Positions 26,549 to 37,011 are shown, counted from the first letter of the stretch. The stretch: DNA of 46,095 nt from Flavobacteriaceae bacterium (GCA_029243165.1 JAQWSN010000029.1:1-46095), one strand, 5' to 3'. Program-made: numbers and translations. Notes: a model not told the origin generated them from the letters alone.

Positions 26549-27865
26549 ATGAGTCCATTTGTAGTCAAAGCGATCCAATTATTAATGAGTCTTTCCCTGC
26601 TCATTGTACTTCATGAATTGGGTCATTTTATCCCTGCTCGAATTTTTAAAACACGAGTTGAAAAATTCTTTTTATTTTTTGATGTAAAATTTGCCCTATT
26701 TCAAAAAAAGATAGGGGAAACAACTTATGGGATTGGATGGCTGCCTCTGGGTGGTTATGTCAAAATCTCCGGGATGATTGATGAGAGCATGGACACCGAA
26801 CAAATGCAACAGCCTGCACAACCCTGGGAGTTTCGATCGAAGCCAGCTTGGCAACGATTAATCATTATGCTGGGTGGAGTGACAGTTAATTTAATTTTAG
26901 GATTTTTGATCTACATGATGATACTCTTCGTATGGGGCAAAAATACCTTGCACACCAACGATCTTCCCTTAGGGATGGACCCTACGCCAATTGCTCAAGA
27001 AATCGGATTTCAGCCTGGAGACCAAATCATGACCGTTGATGGGAAATCTCTTGACAATGTCCTAGAAATCAACAAACTTTTATTTTTAAGATCAGTACAA
27101 ACCGTAACTGTTAAACACTTTGACGGTAAAACAGAACGTTTATCGATTCCTGAAAATTTTGGAAAGCAAATGTTTGAATCGGGTGAATTAATCCCTTTTT
27201 CTCCCATGTTCCCATCCGTTTTAGACAGTATTATTCCTAACTCTCCAGCAGCCAAAGCTGGGCTTTCCCAAAATGATAAAATTTTAGCTGTAAATGATGT
27301 CCCCATTCGGCATTGGACAGATTTTAAACGTGAAATGACTGACGAGTCTCGATTGTTGACCTTGGTTTATCAACGAGGCCAAAGTCGAGATACCGTTCAG
27401 TTAACAACTGCTGCTGACGGCACTTTGGGTGTGTACCCACAAGCTTTACCCATAAAATTTACCAATGAAAAACTGGGGATCGGTGCCAGTATCACAGAAG
27501 GATTTAGTTATGGCTATTGGACACTTTATGATTACGTAGCACAATTTCAATACATTTTCACCAAAAAAGGAGCCTCACAATTAGGCGGTTTTGGAGCCAT
27601 TGGAAATATGTTTCCTGACACTTGGAATTGGAAAGGTTTTTGGGCGAGCACAGCATTGATTTCCATTATTTTAGCTTTTATGAATGTTTTACCCATACCC
27701 GCATTGGATGGAGGGCATGTAATGTTTCTTGCTTATGAAATCATAACGGGTAGAAAACCCAATGATAAGTTTATGGAATACGCTCAAATGTTTGGGTTTT
27801 TTCTCTTACTAACTTTGGTTCTTTACGCCAACGGAAATGACCTTTACCGATTGGTCTTCAGCTAG
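26549..27865 (+). CDS. rseP: RIP metalloprotease RseP (site-2 protease)
   Basis: Intramembrane zinc protease that cuts anti-sigma factors and remnant signal peptides in the inner membrane. H-E-L-G-H is at residues 22-26 in the first helix, and the second metal-binding motif NVLPIPALDGGH is near residue 380. Two PDZ-like domains lie in the periplasmic part (about residues 145-290). Length of 438 residues is usual. A TACTTTTG element at 26522-26529 may be its -7 box. Its stop overlaps the end of the convergent LacI-type gene by eight bases. Confidence 0.96.
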   Translation: MSPFVVKAIQLLMSLSLLIVLHELGHFIPARIFKTRVEKFFLFFDVKFALFQKKIGETTYGIGWLPLGGYVKISGMIDESMDTEQMQQPAQPWEFRSKPAWQRLIIMLGGVTVNLILGFLIYMMILFVWGKNTLHTNDLPLGMDPTPIAQEIGFQPGDQIMTVDGKSLDNVLEINKLLFLRSVQTVTVKHFDGKTERLSIPENFGKQMFESGELIPFSPMFPSVLDSIIPNSPAAKAGLSQNDKILAVNDVPIRHWTDFKREMTDESRLLTLVYQRGQSRDTVQLTTAADGTLGVYPQALPIKFTNEKLGIGASITEGFSYGYWTLYDYVAQFQYIFTKKGASQLGGFGAIGNMFPDTWNWKGFWASTALISIILAFMNVLPIPALDGGHVMFLAYEIITGRKPNDKFMEYAQMFGFFLLLTLVLYANGNDLYRLVFS

Positions 27866-28904
27866 TCAAAGATTTTTGGACTTCTCTTGCTGTAGTATCT
27901 CTGACTATGAGTTTTGAGGGAAGTTTTAAAGTTCTATTTTCAGGTTCTAAGCCTTGTTTTTTAAGAGATTTCTCATTTAAAAAAGCTTCAAAAACCTTTA
28001 CTCCCATCGTTATTCCTGGCTGATCTATGGTGGTAATTGATGGAAAGTAAAATTGCGAAAACCTCCAGTTACTAAAACCAACAACGGCTAATTCTTCAGG
28101 GATTTTAATGTTGTGCTCCTTAAAAAGCTTTATTGCACCTGCCGCCGTTAAATCAGAAATTGCAAATAATCCATCAAATTCAATTCCTAAGTCCAATACT
28201 TTTTTAGCATTGTAGTATCCTTCGTTTCCATCAGCATTTTCACAAACAAAGACTCGACTCGTATCAAAAGGAATGTCATACTTTTCTAGTGCATCTCGAT
28301 ATCCCAAATAACGGTCTATTGAAATTTGAGGTGAGTAAGCACCTCTAAAATGGAGGATTTTTTTACATCCTTTTAAGATCAAGTGCTCGGTTGCATCAAA
28401 TGCAGCTTTTCGATCATCAATAATAATTTTTGGGCAATCAATTATTTTTTCAATTTTATCGAACATTACCAATAGCTTACCCTCTTTTTGCACTTCTTCT
28501 AAATGTTTGAACTCGTTTGTCTGTTGCGTCACAGCCATAAGAATAGCATCTACATTTTGATTTAAAAATTGGGAAATCAACTTTTTTTCTTCTTCAACAG
28601 ATCCCTGAGAACACCCTACTAAAACGTTGTATTTACTTTGCTGTGCACGTTTTAAAACTCCTGCTAAAACACTATTAAAAAAATCATGATTCATTTCAGG
28701 CAAAATAAGGGCTACCGTATTGGTCTCTTTAGTTCTCAGGTAGGAAGCATTTCGGTCGGGTTCAAAACCAACTTTTTTTACATATTGCAATACCCGCTCC
28801 CGTGTTTTAGAATTAACATCCGGGTAGGAGTTTAGAACCTTAGAAATTGTTGCTTTGGACAATTTCAGAGCAGCAGCAATATCGGATAGCTTTATCTTAC
28901 TCAA
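27858..28904 (-). CDS. LacI-family transcriptional regulator
   Basis: DNA-binding repressor or activator of 348 residues. The N-terminal helix-turn-helix is intact (SDIAAALKLSKATISKVLN at about residues 6-24) with the hinge region to residue 55. The periplasmic-binding-protein-like sugar-sensing domain spans about 60-335. It is divergent from susC, and a perfect palindrome with a central CG, the form typical of LacI-family operators, lies between them. The likely job is control of the susCD/VCBS locus in response to a sugar or sugar-like ligand, and autoregulation. The ligand is not known. Confidence 0.93.
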   Translation of the reverse strand: MSKIKLSDIAAALKLSKATISKVLNSYPDVNSKTRERVLQYVKKVGFEPDRNASYLRTKETNTVALILPEMNHDFFNSVLAGVLKRAQQSKYNVLVGCSQGSVEEEKKLISQFLNQNVDAILMAVTQQTNEFKHLEEVQKEGKLLVMFDKIEKIIDCPKIIIDDRKAAFDATEHLILKGCKKILHFRGAYSPQISIDRYLGYRDALEKYDIPFDTSRVFVCENADGNEGYYNAKKVLDLGIEFDGLFAISDLTAAGAIKLFKEHNIKIPEELAVVGFSNWRFSQFYFPSITTIDQPGITMGVKVFEAFLNEKSLKKQGLEPENRTLKLPSKLIVRDTTAREVQKSLTS

Positions 28905-28946
28905 AATTTAATTAATAGCTAATTTTAATTAATGTTTAAGTTTTTC

Positions 28947-28958
28947 GAAATCGATTTC
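28947..28958. promoter_or_regulatory. Candidate LacI-family operator
   Basis: GAAATCGATTTC is a perfect 12-bp palindrome centred on CG, the typical layout for LacI-family sites. It lies 43 bases before the regulator start and 109 bases before susC. It directly follows a possible -7 box of the regulator gene (TATTTTTG, 28969-28962 on the minus strand), so a bound protein would cover that gene's start of transcription. Confidence 0.6.
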
Positions 28959-29067
28959 TGTCAAAAATACAATACTAACTTTAAAAATTTAACATTTATT
29001 TAATATTTATCGTTAAAATTGAATACTTAATAATTTAGACTTAAAACAAATTAAATCCAAGAAAGTA

Positions 29068-32019
29068 ATGAAAAAAGAGTTTTTAAAGAAAATCTCATTG
29101 GTTTTTGCATTTTTTGTTACTGTTGGGATGTATGCCCAAACAGTCACAGGATTGGTTACCAGTGAAGACGGACCACTGCCAGGAGCAACGGTCCAAGTAA
29201 AAGGAACAGCAATCGGTGTGAGTACTGATTTTGATGGAAATTTTACCATTCAAGCAGATAACACTGATGTATTAATGGTTTCTTTTGTTGGATTCACCTC
29301 TCAGGAAATTGCAATAGGTGACCAAGATCAGATAACAGTTACCCTTGTCGCTGATAATGAACTGGAAGAAGTTATAGTTACGGGATACGGTTCGCAAAAG
29401 GAAAAAGAAATTACTTCTGCCGTTGTTAAGGTGACAGCTGAAGAATTTAACAAAGGACCTATTAATGATGCTACTCAACTGTTACAGGGTAAAGTAGCTG
29501 GATTAAGTATCTACAATAAGGGAGGAAATCCAAACGCTCCTGCAACGATACGTTTAAGAGGACTTTCTACTGTGGGTGCTAATGTTTCACCACTTGTTGT
29601 AGTTGACGGTGTTGTAGGTGCTTCTTTAGACAACGTAGATCCAAACGATATTGAATCAATTAACGTTCTGAAAGATGGATCGGCAGCTGCAATTTATGGT
29701 TCTCGAGGATCTTCTGGAGTAATTATTGTAACTACAAAAGGAGGAAAAAGCGGTGAAGTAAGTTTAACTTACAATGGACAACTTGCAAGCGCCTCAATTC
29801 TTAACAGGATTGATGTTATGAATCCTGATGAATTTAGAGCTGCTGGTGGTTCTGATTTAGGCGGTGAAACCGACTGGACAGAAGCAGTAACTCGAAATGC
29901 TATTTCTCAAATACACAATATCTCTGCTTCAGGAGGTTTTGGTAATACAACATTTCGTGTTTCAGCCAATGTGAGAGAAAATGAAGGAATTGTTATTAAT
30001 ACTGGTTTTGAACAATTTAACTCAAGAGCAAATATTTCTACAAGAGCTTTAGACGATAAATTAAAAGTAGATTTTAACGCTTCATTTACTCAAAGAAGTT
30101 CTAGTTTCGGTGAGTCACTAGTTTTAAAATATGCCACCTTGTTCAATCCTACTGCGCCTATTTACACAGAGGGTTCTGAATATTTCCCCGGAAATTCTGG
30201 TGATGCTATCGGAGGTTACTTTGAAACCTTTGGTCTTTTTGACAGTTACAACCCAGTATCGATTGCTGAACAACACGAACGTACAGGTGAAAGAACTGAA
30301 TTAAACTACAACTTATCTGTTGGTTATGACTTTTCGGACAACTTTGATGTTCAGTTTAGAGCTGCACGCCAAACCTCTTTAAACAACAATAGACGCTATG
30401 TTCCAGTAACAGCATTGTTGGCAGGAAACGCTTTGAGTCCAACTCGAAGAGGTCTTGCAGATTTTAATGATAACCGATACGAGTTTAAATTGTATGAAGC
30501 TTTCGCTAATTACAACATCACCTCAGACGGTTTTAATGTGAATCTTACGGGAGGATACTCTTTTCAACAAGATAATTTTACAAGTAAAGCATTTGGTCTA
30601 GGTGACTTCCCAGGAAACAATATGGACTACAGTTACAACATCGATGCCTCTGAAGATTTATTAAAAGCTGGATTTATTACAGCAAACAGTAGTAGAGGTC
30701 CAGACAACAAAATAATTGCTTTCTTCGGACGGGCAAACGTTGTTATTGATGATGCCATTTACGTTAACGCCTCTGTAAGAAGAGAAGGTTCAACAAAACT
30801 TGGAGACGGAAATAAGTGGGGAACATTCCCAGCATTTGGTATCGGAGCTGACTTAAATAAATACATTGGCACTGAGTACGATTTATTTAAAATCAGAGTA
30901 GGGTATGGTGAAACTGGATCTCTTCCTGGAGGAAGTGGTCTTTCACAAGTAGTTTACAACTTCAATTATGACTCAGGAGGTTCTGGAAATACATCTCAAG
31001 CACGAGCTGCAAACCCTGATTTAAAATGGGAATCAAAAGCTGAAACGAATATTGGATTGGATTTTGCTCAAGGAAAACTTAGTGGTAGTTTAGATGTGTA
31101 CACAAGAGATATTTCTGATTTTATCTTAGAGACACGAGTTGATGTTGCTACCTATGGATTTGACAGACGTTTCGAAAATTCAGGTAAAATTAATACTCAA
31201 GGGCTAGAATTGAATATTGGATATCAGTTTACTGACAATTATCAAACTAACATTAACCTTTCAACATACAATACCACGCTGGAAGAATATGTTATTGAGG
31301 ATGGTGACATTACTGGAAATCTTGGTTCACCAGGTCAAAACTCTACTAATATGATATTGATTAGACCAGGAGAAGCAATAGGTCAAATCTGGGCACCTCG
31401 TTTTGATGGTGTAAATGCTGATGGATCTAATAATTTTGGAGATGTAAATAACGATGGTCTTATTACCGCGAGTCAAGATAAATGGAATGATGAAAACGCT
31501 GACTTTATTTCAGCTGGTAATGGTATTCCAACCCTTGAATTAGGTTGGTCTAATAATGTTAATATAGGTAACTGGAGTGTAAATGCCTTTTTCAGAGGTG
31601 CATTTGGCCACAGTTTAGTGAATACGTTTAGAGCATTTTACGAGCCTCGTTTGGCGAGTCAGTCCTCTTACAATTTTGTAAACACAGAACTTGCTTTACC
31701 TGAATTGACTGTAGCTCAATTTAGTTCGCTGTATGTTGAGAAAGCTGACTTTTTCAAACTAGACAACTTAACAGTAGCTTACAACTTTAACCTCAGTGAA
31801 AGTTCGATTATTGAAGGAGCACAGATCTCTGCTAATGTTCAAAATGCATTTGTAATTACCAACTACACTGGTATTGATCCAGAACCAGCTCTTGTTGATG
31901 GTGGATTTAACGGTGCTGGATTTTCCCCAGCAGGAAACGTTTTAGCTCCAGGTATTGATAGAAGAGATAATTATTTTACTGCTAGGACAGTAACAATTGG
32001 ACTAAATATTAACTTTTAA
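29068..32019 (+). CDS. SusC/RagA-type TonB-linked outer-membrane transporter
   Basis: Energy-dependent importer of oligomeric nutrients. Signal peptide at residues 1-23 (GMYAQ). A carboxypeptidase-D-like regulatory domain (about 25-95) precedes a TonB-box-like segment EEVIVTGYGS at about 100-109. The plug domain (about 115-230) contains the SusC hallmarks LRGLSTVG and LKDGSAAAIYGSRGSSGVIIVTTKGG. A 22-strand barrel then runs to the terminal Phe at 983. It pairs with the SusD gene 11 bases downstream. Being under a LacI-type regulator suggests a carbohydrate-like ligand, but no glycoside hydrolase is near, so the substrate is open. Confidence 0.96.
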   Translation: MKKEFLKKISLVFAFFVTVGMYAQTVTGLVTSEDGPLPGATVQVKGTAIGVSTDFDGNFTIQADNTDVLMVSFVGFTSQEIAIGDQDQITVTLVADNELEEVIVTGYGSQKEKEITSAVVKVTAEEFNKGPINDATQLLQGKVAGLSIYNKGGNPNAPATIRLRGLSTVGANVSPLVVVDGVVGASLDNVDPNDIESINVLKDGSAAAIYGSRGSSGVIIVTTKGGKSGEVSLTYNGQLASASILNRIDVMNPDEFRAAGGSDLGGETDWTEAVTRNAISQIHNISASGGFGNTTFRVSANVRENEGIVINTGFEQFNSRANISTRALDDKLKVDFNASFTQRSSSFGESLVLKYATLFNPTAPIYTEGSEYFPGNSGDAIGGYFETFGLFDSYNPVSIAEQHERTGERTELNYNLSVGYDFSDNFDVQFRAARQTSLNNNRRYVPVTALLAGNALSPTRRGLADFNDNRYEFKLYEAFANYNITSDGFNVNLTGGYSFQQDNFTSKAFGLGDFPGNNMDYSYNIDASEDLLKAGFITANSSRGPDNKIIAFFGRANVVIDDAIYVNASVRREGSTKLGDGNKWGTFPAFGIGADLNKYIGTEYDLFKIRVGYGETGSLPGGSGLSQVVYNFNYDSGGSGNTSQARAANPDLKWESKAETNIGLDFAQGKLSGSLDVYTRDISDFILETRVDVATYGFDRRFENSGKINTQGLELNIGYQFTDNYQTNINLSTYNTTLEEYVIEDGDITGNLGSPGQNSTNMILIRPGEAIGQIWAPRFDGVNADGSNNFGDVNNDGLITASQDKWNDENADFISAGNGIPTLELGWSNNVNIGNWSVNAFFRGAFGHSLVNTFRAFYEPRLASQSSYNFVNTELALPELTVAQFSSLYVEKADFFKLDNLTVAYNFNLSESSIIEGAQISANVQNAFVITNYTGIDPEPALVDGGFNGAGFSPAGNVLAPGIDRRDNYFTARTVTIGLNINF

Positions 32020-32030
32020 TACATAAAACA

Positions 32031-33668
32031 ATGAAAAACTATAAAAAATCATTTTTAGGGATTCTATCTGTTTTTACTTTTGTAATTGCATGTACTGACT
32101 TAGAAGAAGAGTTAGTGAATGATTTTACGGAAAGTATAACTGTCCCAGGAGTTACTGTGGATGTAGCAGCAGTAGATGGTAGCTCTCAAGCAGTTCAAGA
32201 TCAAATTGGCGCTGCTTATGAAAAATTGAGAAATGGTACAGCTGGACACAATGACTATTGGTCAGTTCAGACTGTTTCCTCAGATGAGATGCAAGTCGGC
32301 CAAAAAGGTGGTGACTGGTATGATGGTGGTATCTGGTTAGATATGCACATGCATGTTTACACAGCTGCTAGTGGTCCATTGACCAACACCTACAATACCC
32401 AGTACAATGCTATTAGTGAGATAAATTTAAGTCTTGCTAAATCGGGATTAACTGCCAATGAAACGGCTCAACTTCGAGTTTTAAGAGCATTTTTCTATTG
32501 GAGATTAATGGATCTTTTTGGAAACGTAAAAATTGTTAAAACGGCAGGTTCGGATGCACCTCAATCTACTCGTGCTGAGGTTTTTGCTTTTGTTGAAAGT
32601 GAAATTCTTGCTGCGTTAGGTATTACTTCTGTTTCTGGATCAATGGATTTAACAAATAGTGATTTGAGTACAAGTCCAAAAAAATATAGGATTAATCAAT
32701 ATGCTGCTTTAGGTCTTCTTTCAAGAATTTATTTGAATGCTGAAGTTTATACTGGAACTGCACGTTATGCAGAAGCTGCAACAGCTGCAGGATGGGTAAT
32801 CGACAACGGTCCTTATCAATTAACAACTGAAGCAAACTCTTCAGTTAAGAATCTTGCTAAACGCCCAGGTGTTGCTACCGACCCTGATAACATCGTTGGT
32901 TATCCAGCAATGTTTGCACCAAATAACCAAGATAACGTTGAGACCATTTGGACAGTTGCTTTTGATGGCTTTAAAGGAGGAGGAATGAACTTTCACATGA
33001 TGGGACTTCATCAGCCTTCTCAATTTGCTTATAATTTTGATTCTCAACCATGGAATGGTTATCAAACACTTGAGGCAATGTACAGATCCTATGAATCTAA
33101 TGATGTCAGAGGGCAAAATAACTTCTTAGTTGGTCAACAGTATTCTTACTCTGGACTACCTTTAAGTGATTGGGCTGCTGATGACTTTAATGCTGATGGA
33201 ACGAAACACTTACCGCTAAATTACACTCCTGAAATTAATGAGTTATACCCTAATTCAATTCGTCAGAGTGGAGCACGGATGTACAAGTTTAGTCATGAGC
33301 AGTTCGAAAGAAATGAAAAGTCTAATGACTTTCCAATTATTCGTTTATCAGAAATGTATATGAATCGAGCGGAAGGCTTGGCTAGGGCTGCAGGTGACTG
33401 GTCCTTAGCTTTACCCGATGTTAATATTATTCGTGAAAGAGCAAAAGTAAGTGCTTACTCCTCAATTGATGCTACAGAATTTTTAGCAGAAAGAGGACGT
33501 GAATTTATTTTTGAATCTCACAGAAGAACAGATTTGATTCGTTTTGGTAAATATACTGACGCATGGTTTGAAAAATCAGCTTCAGAGGATTACAAAACAT
33601 TAATGCCCATACCCACAGATGCTATTACAGCAAGTGGTGGAACTCTTACACAGAATCCAGGGTACTAA
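32031..33668 (+). CDS. SusD/RagB-type nutrient-binding outer-membrane lipoprotein
   Basis: Surface lid of the SusC pore. Lipoprotein signal with Cys21 (FVIACTDLEEE); the acidic residues just after the cysteine resemble the Bacteroidetes surface-export signal. The TPR-like helical SusD core covers the rest (for example LRVLRAFFYWRLMDLFGNV at about residue 150, and the C-terminal FLAERGREFIFESHRRTDLIRFGKY). It ends with the family's usual TQNPGY. At 545 residues it is typical. A strong terminator follows directly. Confidence 0.95.
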   Translation: MKNYKKSFLGILSVFTFVIACTDLEEELVNDFTESITVPGVTVDVAAVDGSSQAVQDQIGAAYEKLRNGTAGHNDYWSVQTVSSDEMQVGQKGGDWYDGGIWLDMHMHVYTAASGPLTNTYNTQYNAISEINLSLAKSGLTANETAQLRVLRAFFYWRLMDLFGNVKIVKTAGSDAPQSTRAEVFAFVESEILAALGITSVSGSMDLTNSDLSTSPKKYRINQYAALGLLSRIYLNAEVYTGTARYAEAATAAGWVIDNGPYQLTTEANSSVKNLAKRPGVATDPDNIVGYPAMFAPNNQDNVETIWTVAFDGFKGGGMNFHMMGLHQPSQFAYNFDSQPWNGYQTLEAMYRSYESNDVRGQNNFLVGQQYSYSGLPLSDWAADDFNADGTKHLPLNYTPEINELYPNSIRQSGARMYKFSHEQFERNEKSNDFPIIRLSEMYMNRAEGLARAAGDWSLALPDVNIIRERAKVSAYSSIDATEFLAERGREFIFESHRRTDLIRFGKYTDAWFEKSASEDYKTLMPIPTDAITASGGTLTQNPGY

Positions 33669-33686
33669 TACCTTTCATTTTTAGTT

Positions 33687-33727
33687 AAAAATGGGTCAAT
33701 CAAAAAATCGGTTGACCCATTTTTTTT
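33687..33727 (+). terminator. Strong terminator after susD
   Basis: Perfect 13-bp stem: 33687-33699 (AAAAATGGGTCAA) with 33712-33724, a 12-base loop, and an eight-T run (33720-33727). It stands only 12 bases before the next gene, leaving no room for a promoter, so the downstream genes should depend on read-through. Confidence 0.88.
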
Positions 33728-33739
33728 ATTTTTATCCCT

Positions 33740-36700
33740 ATGAAATCAATTGAATTTTTTTGGTGGATTCCCTTGCTAATCTTCTCTTGTACTTCTTCAA
33801 AAAGTAATCTTTTTGAAATGCGTGAAGATCTGGAAATCGGCTTTGAAAATAATTTAACCTACACCCAAGACTTTAATCCTTATACTTACAGAAACTTTTA
33901 CAATGGTGCTGGTGTTGCATTAGGAGATATTAATAATGATGGCCTTTTAGACATCTACATGACAGGAAATCTTGTCGACAACAAATTGTTTTTAAATAAA
34001 GGAAACTGGATCTTCGAAGACATTACGGAAAAGGCAGGTGTTGCGTGTAAAGGAGTATGGTCCACAGGAGTAACCTTTGCAGATGTTAACAGTGATGGCC
34101 TGCTTGATATTTATGTTTGCAAATCTGGAAAACCAGAAGGGCCTAATAGACACAACGAACTCTTCATCAATCAAGGTGACTTAACTTTTACAGAGGATTC
34201 CAAATCCTACGGTCTAGATGTGTTAGGATTGTCTGTCCATGCCGCATTTTTTGATGCAGACCTGGACGGAGATTTAGACTGTTACGTCTTAAATAATTCG
34301 CTACGTTCGGTGGGTGGATATGATCTTATTAAAAACCAACGCAATACTCCAGATCCAAATGGAGAAGGAAACAAATTCTTTGAAAATCGAAATGGGGTCT
34401 TTATTGATGTAAGTACAGAAAAAGGAATTTACACCAGTGCTATCGGGTTTGGATTAGGAATTACGCTAAGTGATTTCAATAATGATCGACTTCCCGATTT
34501 GTACATTTCAAATGATTTTTTTGAACGAGACTATTTTTACCTCAATACTAAAAATGGGTTTAAAGAAGCTTTGGAAGAACAATTTCAATCTATCTCCATG
34601 GGAGCCATGGGTGCCGATGCAGCCGATTTGAATAACGATTTAAACTCTGATCTTTTCGTAACGGAAATGCTCCCTGCAAATCTGAAAAGACAAAAACTAA
34701 AAGCAAAATACGATTCTTGGGATAAATACACCCTCATGGATAAAAAAGGGTATTTTCATCAATATCCGAGAAATTCATTACAACGCAATACAGGAAAAAA
34801 TCAGTTTCTTGAAATCAGTCGTTTCTCTGGAGTTGCAGCCACCGAATGGAGCTGGGCATCACTCCTCTTCGATATGAATAATGATGGATTAAATGATATT
34901 TTCGTGGCCAATGGAATTTTTAAAGACCTCTTAGACCGAGATTATTTAGCCTACATGGCCAATGAAACTCAAGTCCAAATGCTGTTGGAAAACAGAGAGG
35001 ATGCAATTGAAAAACTAATCGACATCATGCCTTCTAAAGCAGTTCCTAATAGTGCTTTTGAAAATAAAGGAGACTTTCAGTTTGAAGATCAAACAAAAGC
35101 GTGGGGCTTAAATTTACCAAGCTTTAGCAATGGAAATGCCTACGGCGATCTGGATAATGATGGGGATCTGGATTTGATTGTCAACAATGTCAACATGCCC
35201 AGTTTTTTCTATGAAAACAAAACCGATACACTAAACGCAAGAAGTTTTACTTTACAATTGAAGTCCAAGACTAAAAACACCTTTGCTGTTGGAGCAAAAG
35301 CAATAATTTATTACGACCATGGAAAACGACAGATGAAAGAACAATTTCCTTCTAGAGGGTTCCAGTCCTCTGTCGCTAATACACTTCATTTTGGACTAGG
35401 AAACTCACAGCAGGTAGACAGTCTCCAAGTTTTATGGCCCAACGGGGATCAAGAAATGCGCTACAATCTAAAATCCAATACCCGACATGTGTTATTGCAA
35501 AAAAAAGAAGCGATCTCTAACGCTATTGCACCCAAAGAAAAGATCCAGAGACAAGTCAATGAAAGTCGTCCTTTGGCATTTAAACACAAGGAAAATAATT
35601 GGAGTGAATTCAATCGCGAACGACTCATACCTCAGATGAATCACAACAACGGTCCTGCTCTTGCTACTGTAGATTTAAATGAAGATGGAATTACAGACTT
35701 TTACATAGGAGGGGGTAAAAATCAAACTGGAGCCCTTTTTATTTCTAACAAATCGGGATTTGATAAAATCCAATCGCCTTTCGAAAAAAGCAATCGATCA
35801 GAAGATACAGACGCTTTGTTTTTTGATGCAGATGCGGATGGGGATATGGACTTAATTATTACAAGTGGAGGAAAATCATTTTCAAAGTTTTCTTCTGACC
35901 TAGATGATCGCTATTATGAAAATACAGGAAATCACACATTTGTTAAAAAGGAGAATGCTTTTTCATTTGAAACTCATTTTTCTACTTCAGCTGTCGGATC
36001 GGGAGATTTTAATCAAGATGGAAAGACTGACCTGATTGTAGGAGAGCGATTCAACTTACAAACTTATGGGAAGAAGGCTTCCCTCCATTTGCTGATAAAC
36101 CAAGGAGAAGGAAAATTTATTGAAAAATCAGTTTCTGACTTTGATCAAACTGGAATGATAACCGACCTTACTGTCTCAGACATCAATCAAGACGGATGGC
36201 CTGATGTGATTGCTTGTGGAGAATGGATGCCTATCCAAATATGGATCAACACTAAGGAGTCGTTTTCAAATAAAACCAAAGAATACGGTCTTTCGGAAAC
36301 CAGTGGGCTGTGGAATACGCTACTTGTAAAAGACATAAATCAAGATGGAATACCCGATATTCTTGCTGGAAATCTAGGTGAAAATACTTTTTTTAACCCT
36401 GGAATGAGGCTCTATTTAAATGATTTTGATAAAAACGGCACAGAGGAACAAATCATATGTCAGGGAATAAACGAAGATTACTATCCCATTGTAGATAAAG
36501 ATGAATTGATTTCACAGTTACCCTATTTAAAGAAAAAGGTAGTCAAGTACGAAGATTATGCTAAAGCGCGTATGCAAGATCTTTTTACGCCAAATCAGCT
36601 TGAGGAAAGCGAAATCAGTGAACTGAATCTCTTAAAGTCTTCCCTTTTTTTAAGCGATCCCCAAACAGGATATCATTCTCATGATTTACCAGCAGAAATT

Positions 36701-36994
36701 CAATATGCCCCTGTATTTGCTTTGGCTCAACAGAATCAGGAAAAAACTCTAAAAGGAACTTTTTATCTTGGAGGAAATCAATATTTAGTCAAACCCCAAT
36801 TCGGGCGCTACGATGCTTCCAAAGGATGGTCTTTAAAATATCGGATTCAAGGAACTAAAATTGAATTCGAAACACCTGAAATATTGGGTGTGAATGGACA
36901 AATAAGACAGTTGGAAATTGTAAATTTGAAGCGCAATCCACAGCTGTTAATTGGGATTAATAACCAGGCAGTAGAACTGCTTGAATTGGATTAA
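33740..36994 (+). CDS. Giant FG-GAP/VCBS-ASPIC lipoprotein, paralog 1
   Basis: A 1084-residue lipoprotein with lipidated Cys17 (LLIFSC). Seven Asp-rich calcium-type motifs (D-x-N-x-D-G-x-x-D form, e.g. DINNDGLLD, DADLDGDLD, DLDNDGDLD) lie between residues 63 and 475, suggesting a seven-bladed propeller. An ASPIC/UnbV domain follows at about 515-590, with RGFQSS and VLWPNG. A further six such motifs lie at about 643-900, then a tail with QLPYLKKKV-KYEDYA and an LPAEIQ-like element. Some calcium sites have lost residues (DLNNDLNSD, DFDKNGTEE). This is the family often named CRTAC1 or VCBS-repeat protein; its function in bacteria is unproven. It is probably at the cell surface and may work with SusC/D. 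Confidence 0.9.
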   Translation: MKSIEFFWWIPLLIFSCTSSKSNLFEMREDLEIGFENNLTYTQDFNPYTYRNFYNGAGVALGDINNDGLLDIYMTGNLVDNKLFLNKGNWIFEDITEKAGVACKGVWSTGVTFADVNSDGLLDIYVCKSGKPEGPNRHNELFINQGDLTFTEDSKSYGLDVLGLSVHAAFFDADLDGDLDCYVLNNSLRSVGGYDLIKNQRNTPDPNGEGNKFFENRNGVFIDVSTEKGIYTSAIGFGLGITLSDFNNDRLPDLYISNDFFERDYFYLNTKNGFKEALEEQFQSISMGAMGADAADLNNDLNSDLFVTEMLPANLKRQKLKAKYDSWDKYTLMDKKGYFHQYPRNSLQRNTGKNQFLEISRFSGVAATEWSWASLLFDMNNDGLNDIFVANGIFKDLLDRDYLAYMANETQVQMLLENREDAIEKLIDIMPSKAVPNSAFENKGDFQFEDQTKAWGLNLPSFSNGNAYGDLDNDGDLDLIVNNVNMPSFFYENKTDTLNARSFTLQLKSKTKNTFAVGAKAIIYYDHGKRQMKEQFPSRGFQSSVANTLHFGLGNSQQVDSLQVLWPNGDQEMRYNLKSNTRHVLLQKKEAISNAIAPKEKIQRQVNESRPLAFKHKENNWSEFNRERLIPQMNHNNGPALATVDLNEDGITDFYIGGGKNQTGALFISNKSGFDKIQSPFEKSNRSEDTDALFFDADADGDMDLIITSGGKSFSKFSSDLDDRYYENTGNHTFVKKENAFSFETHFSTSAVGSGDFNQDGKTDLIVGERFNLQTYGKKASLHLLINQGEGKFIEKSVSDFDQTGMITDLTVSDINQDGWPDVIACGEWMPIQIWINTKESFSNKTKEYGLSETSGLWNTLLVKDINQDGIPDILAGNLGENTFFNPGMRLYLNDFDKNGTEEQIICQGINEDYYPIVDKDELISQLPYLKKKVVKYEDYAKARMQDLFTPNQLEESEISELNLLKSSLFLSDPQTGYHSHDLPAEIQYAPVFALAQQNQEKTLKGTFYLGGNQYLVKPQFGRYDASKGWSLKYRIQGTKIEFETPEILGVNGQIRQLEIVNLKRNPQLLIGINNQAVELLELD

Positions 36995-37011
36995 AATGAA
37001 GAATAAGAATC

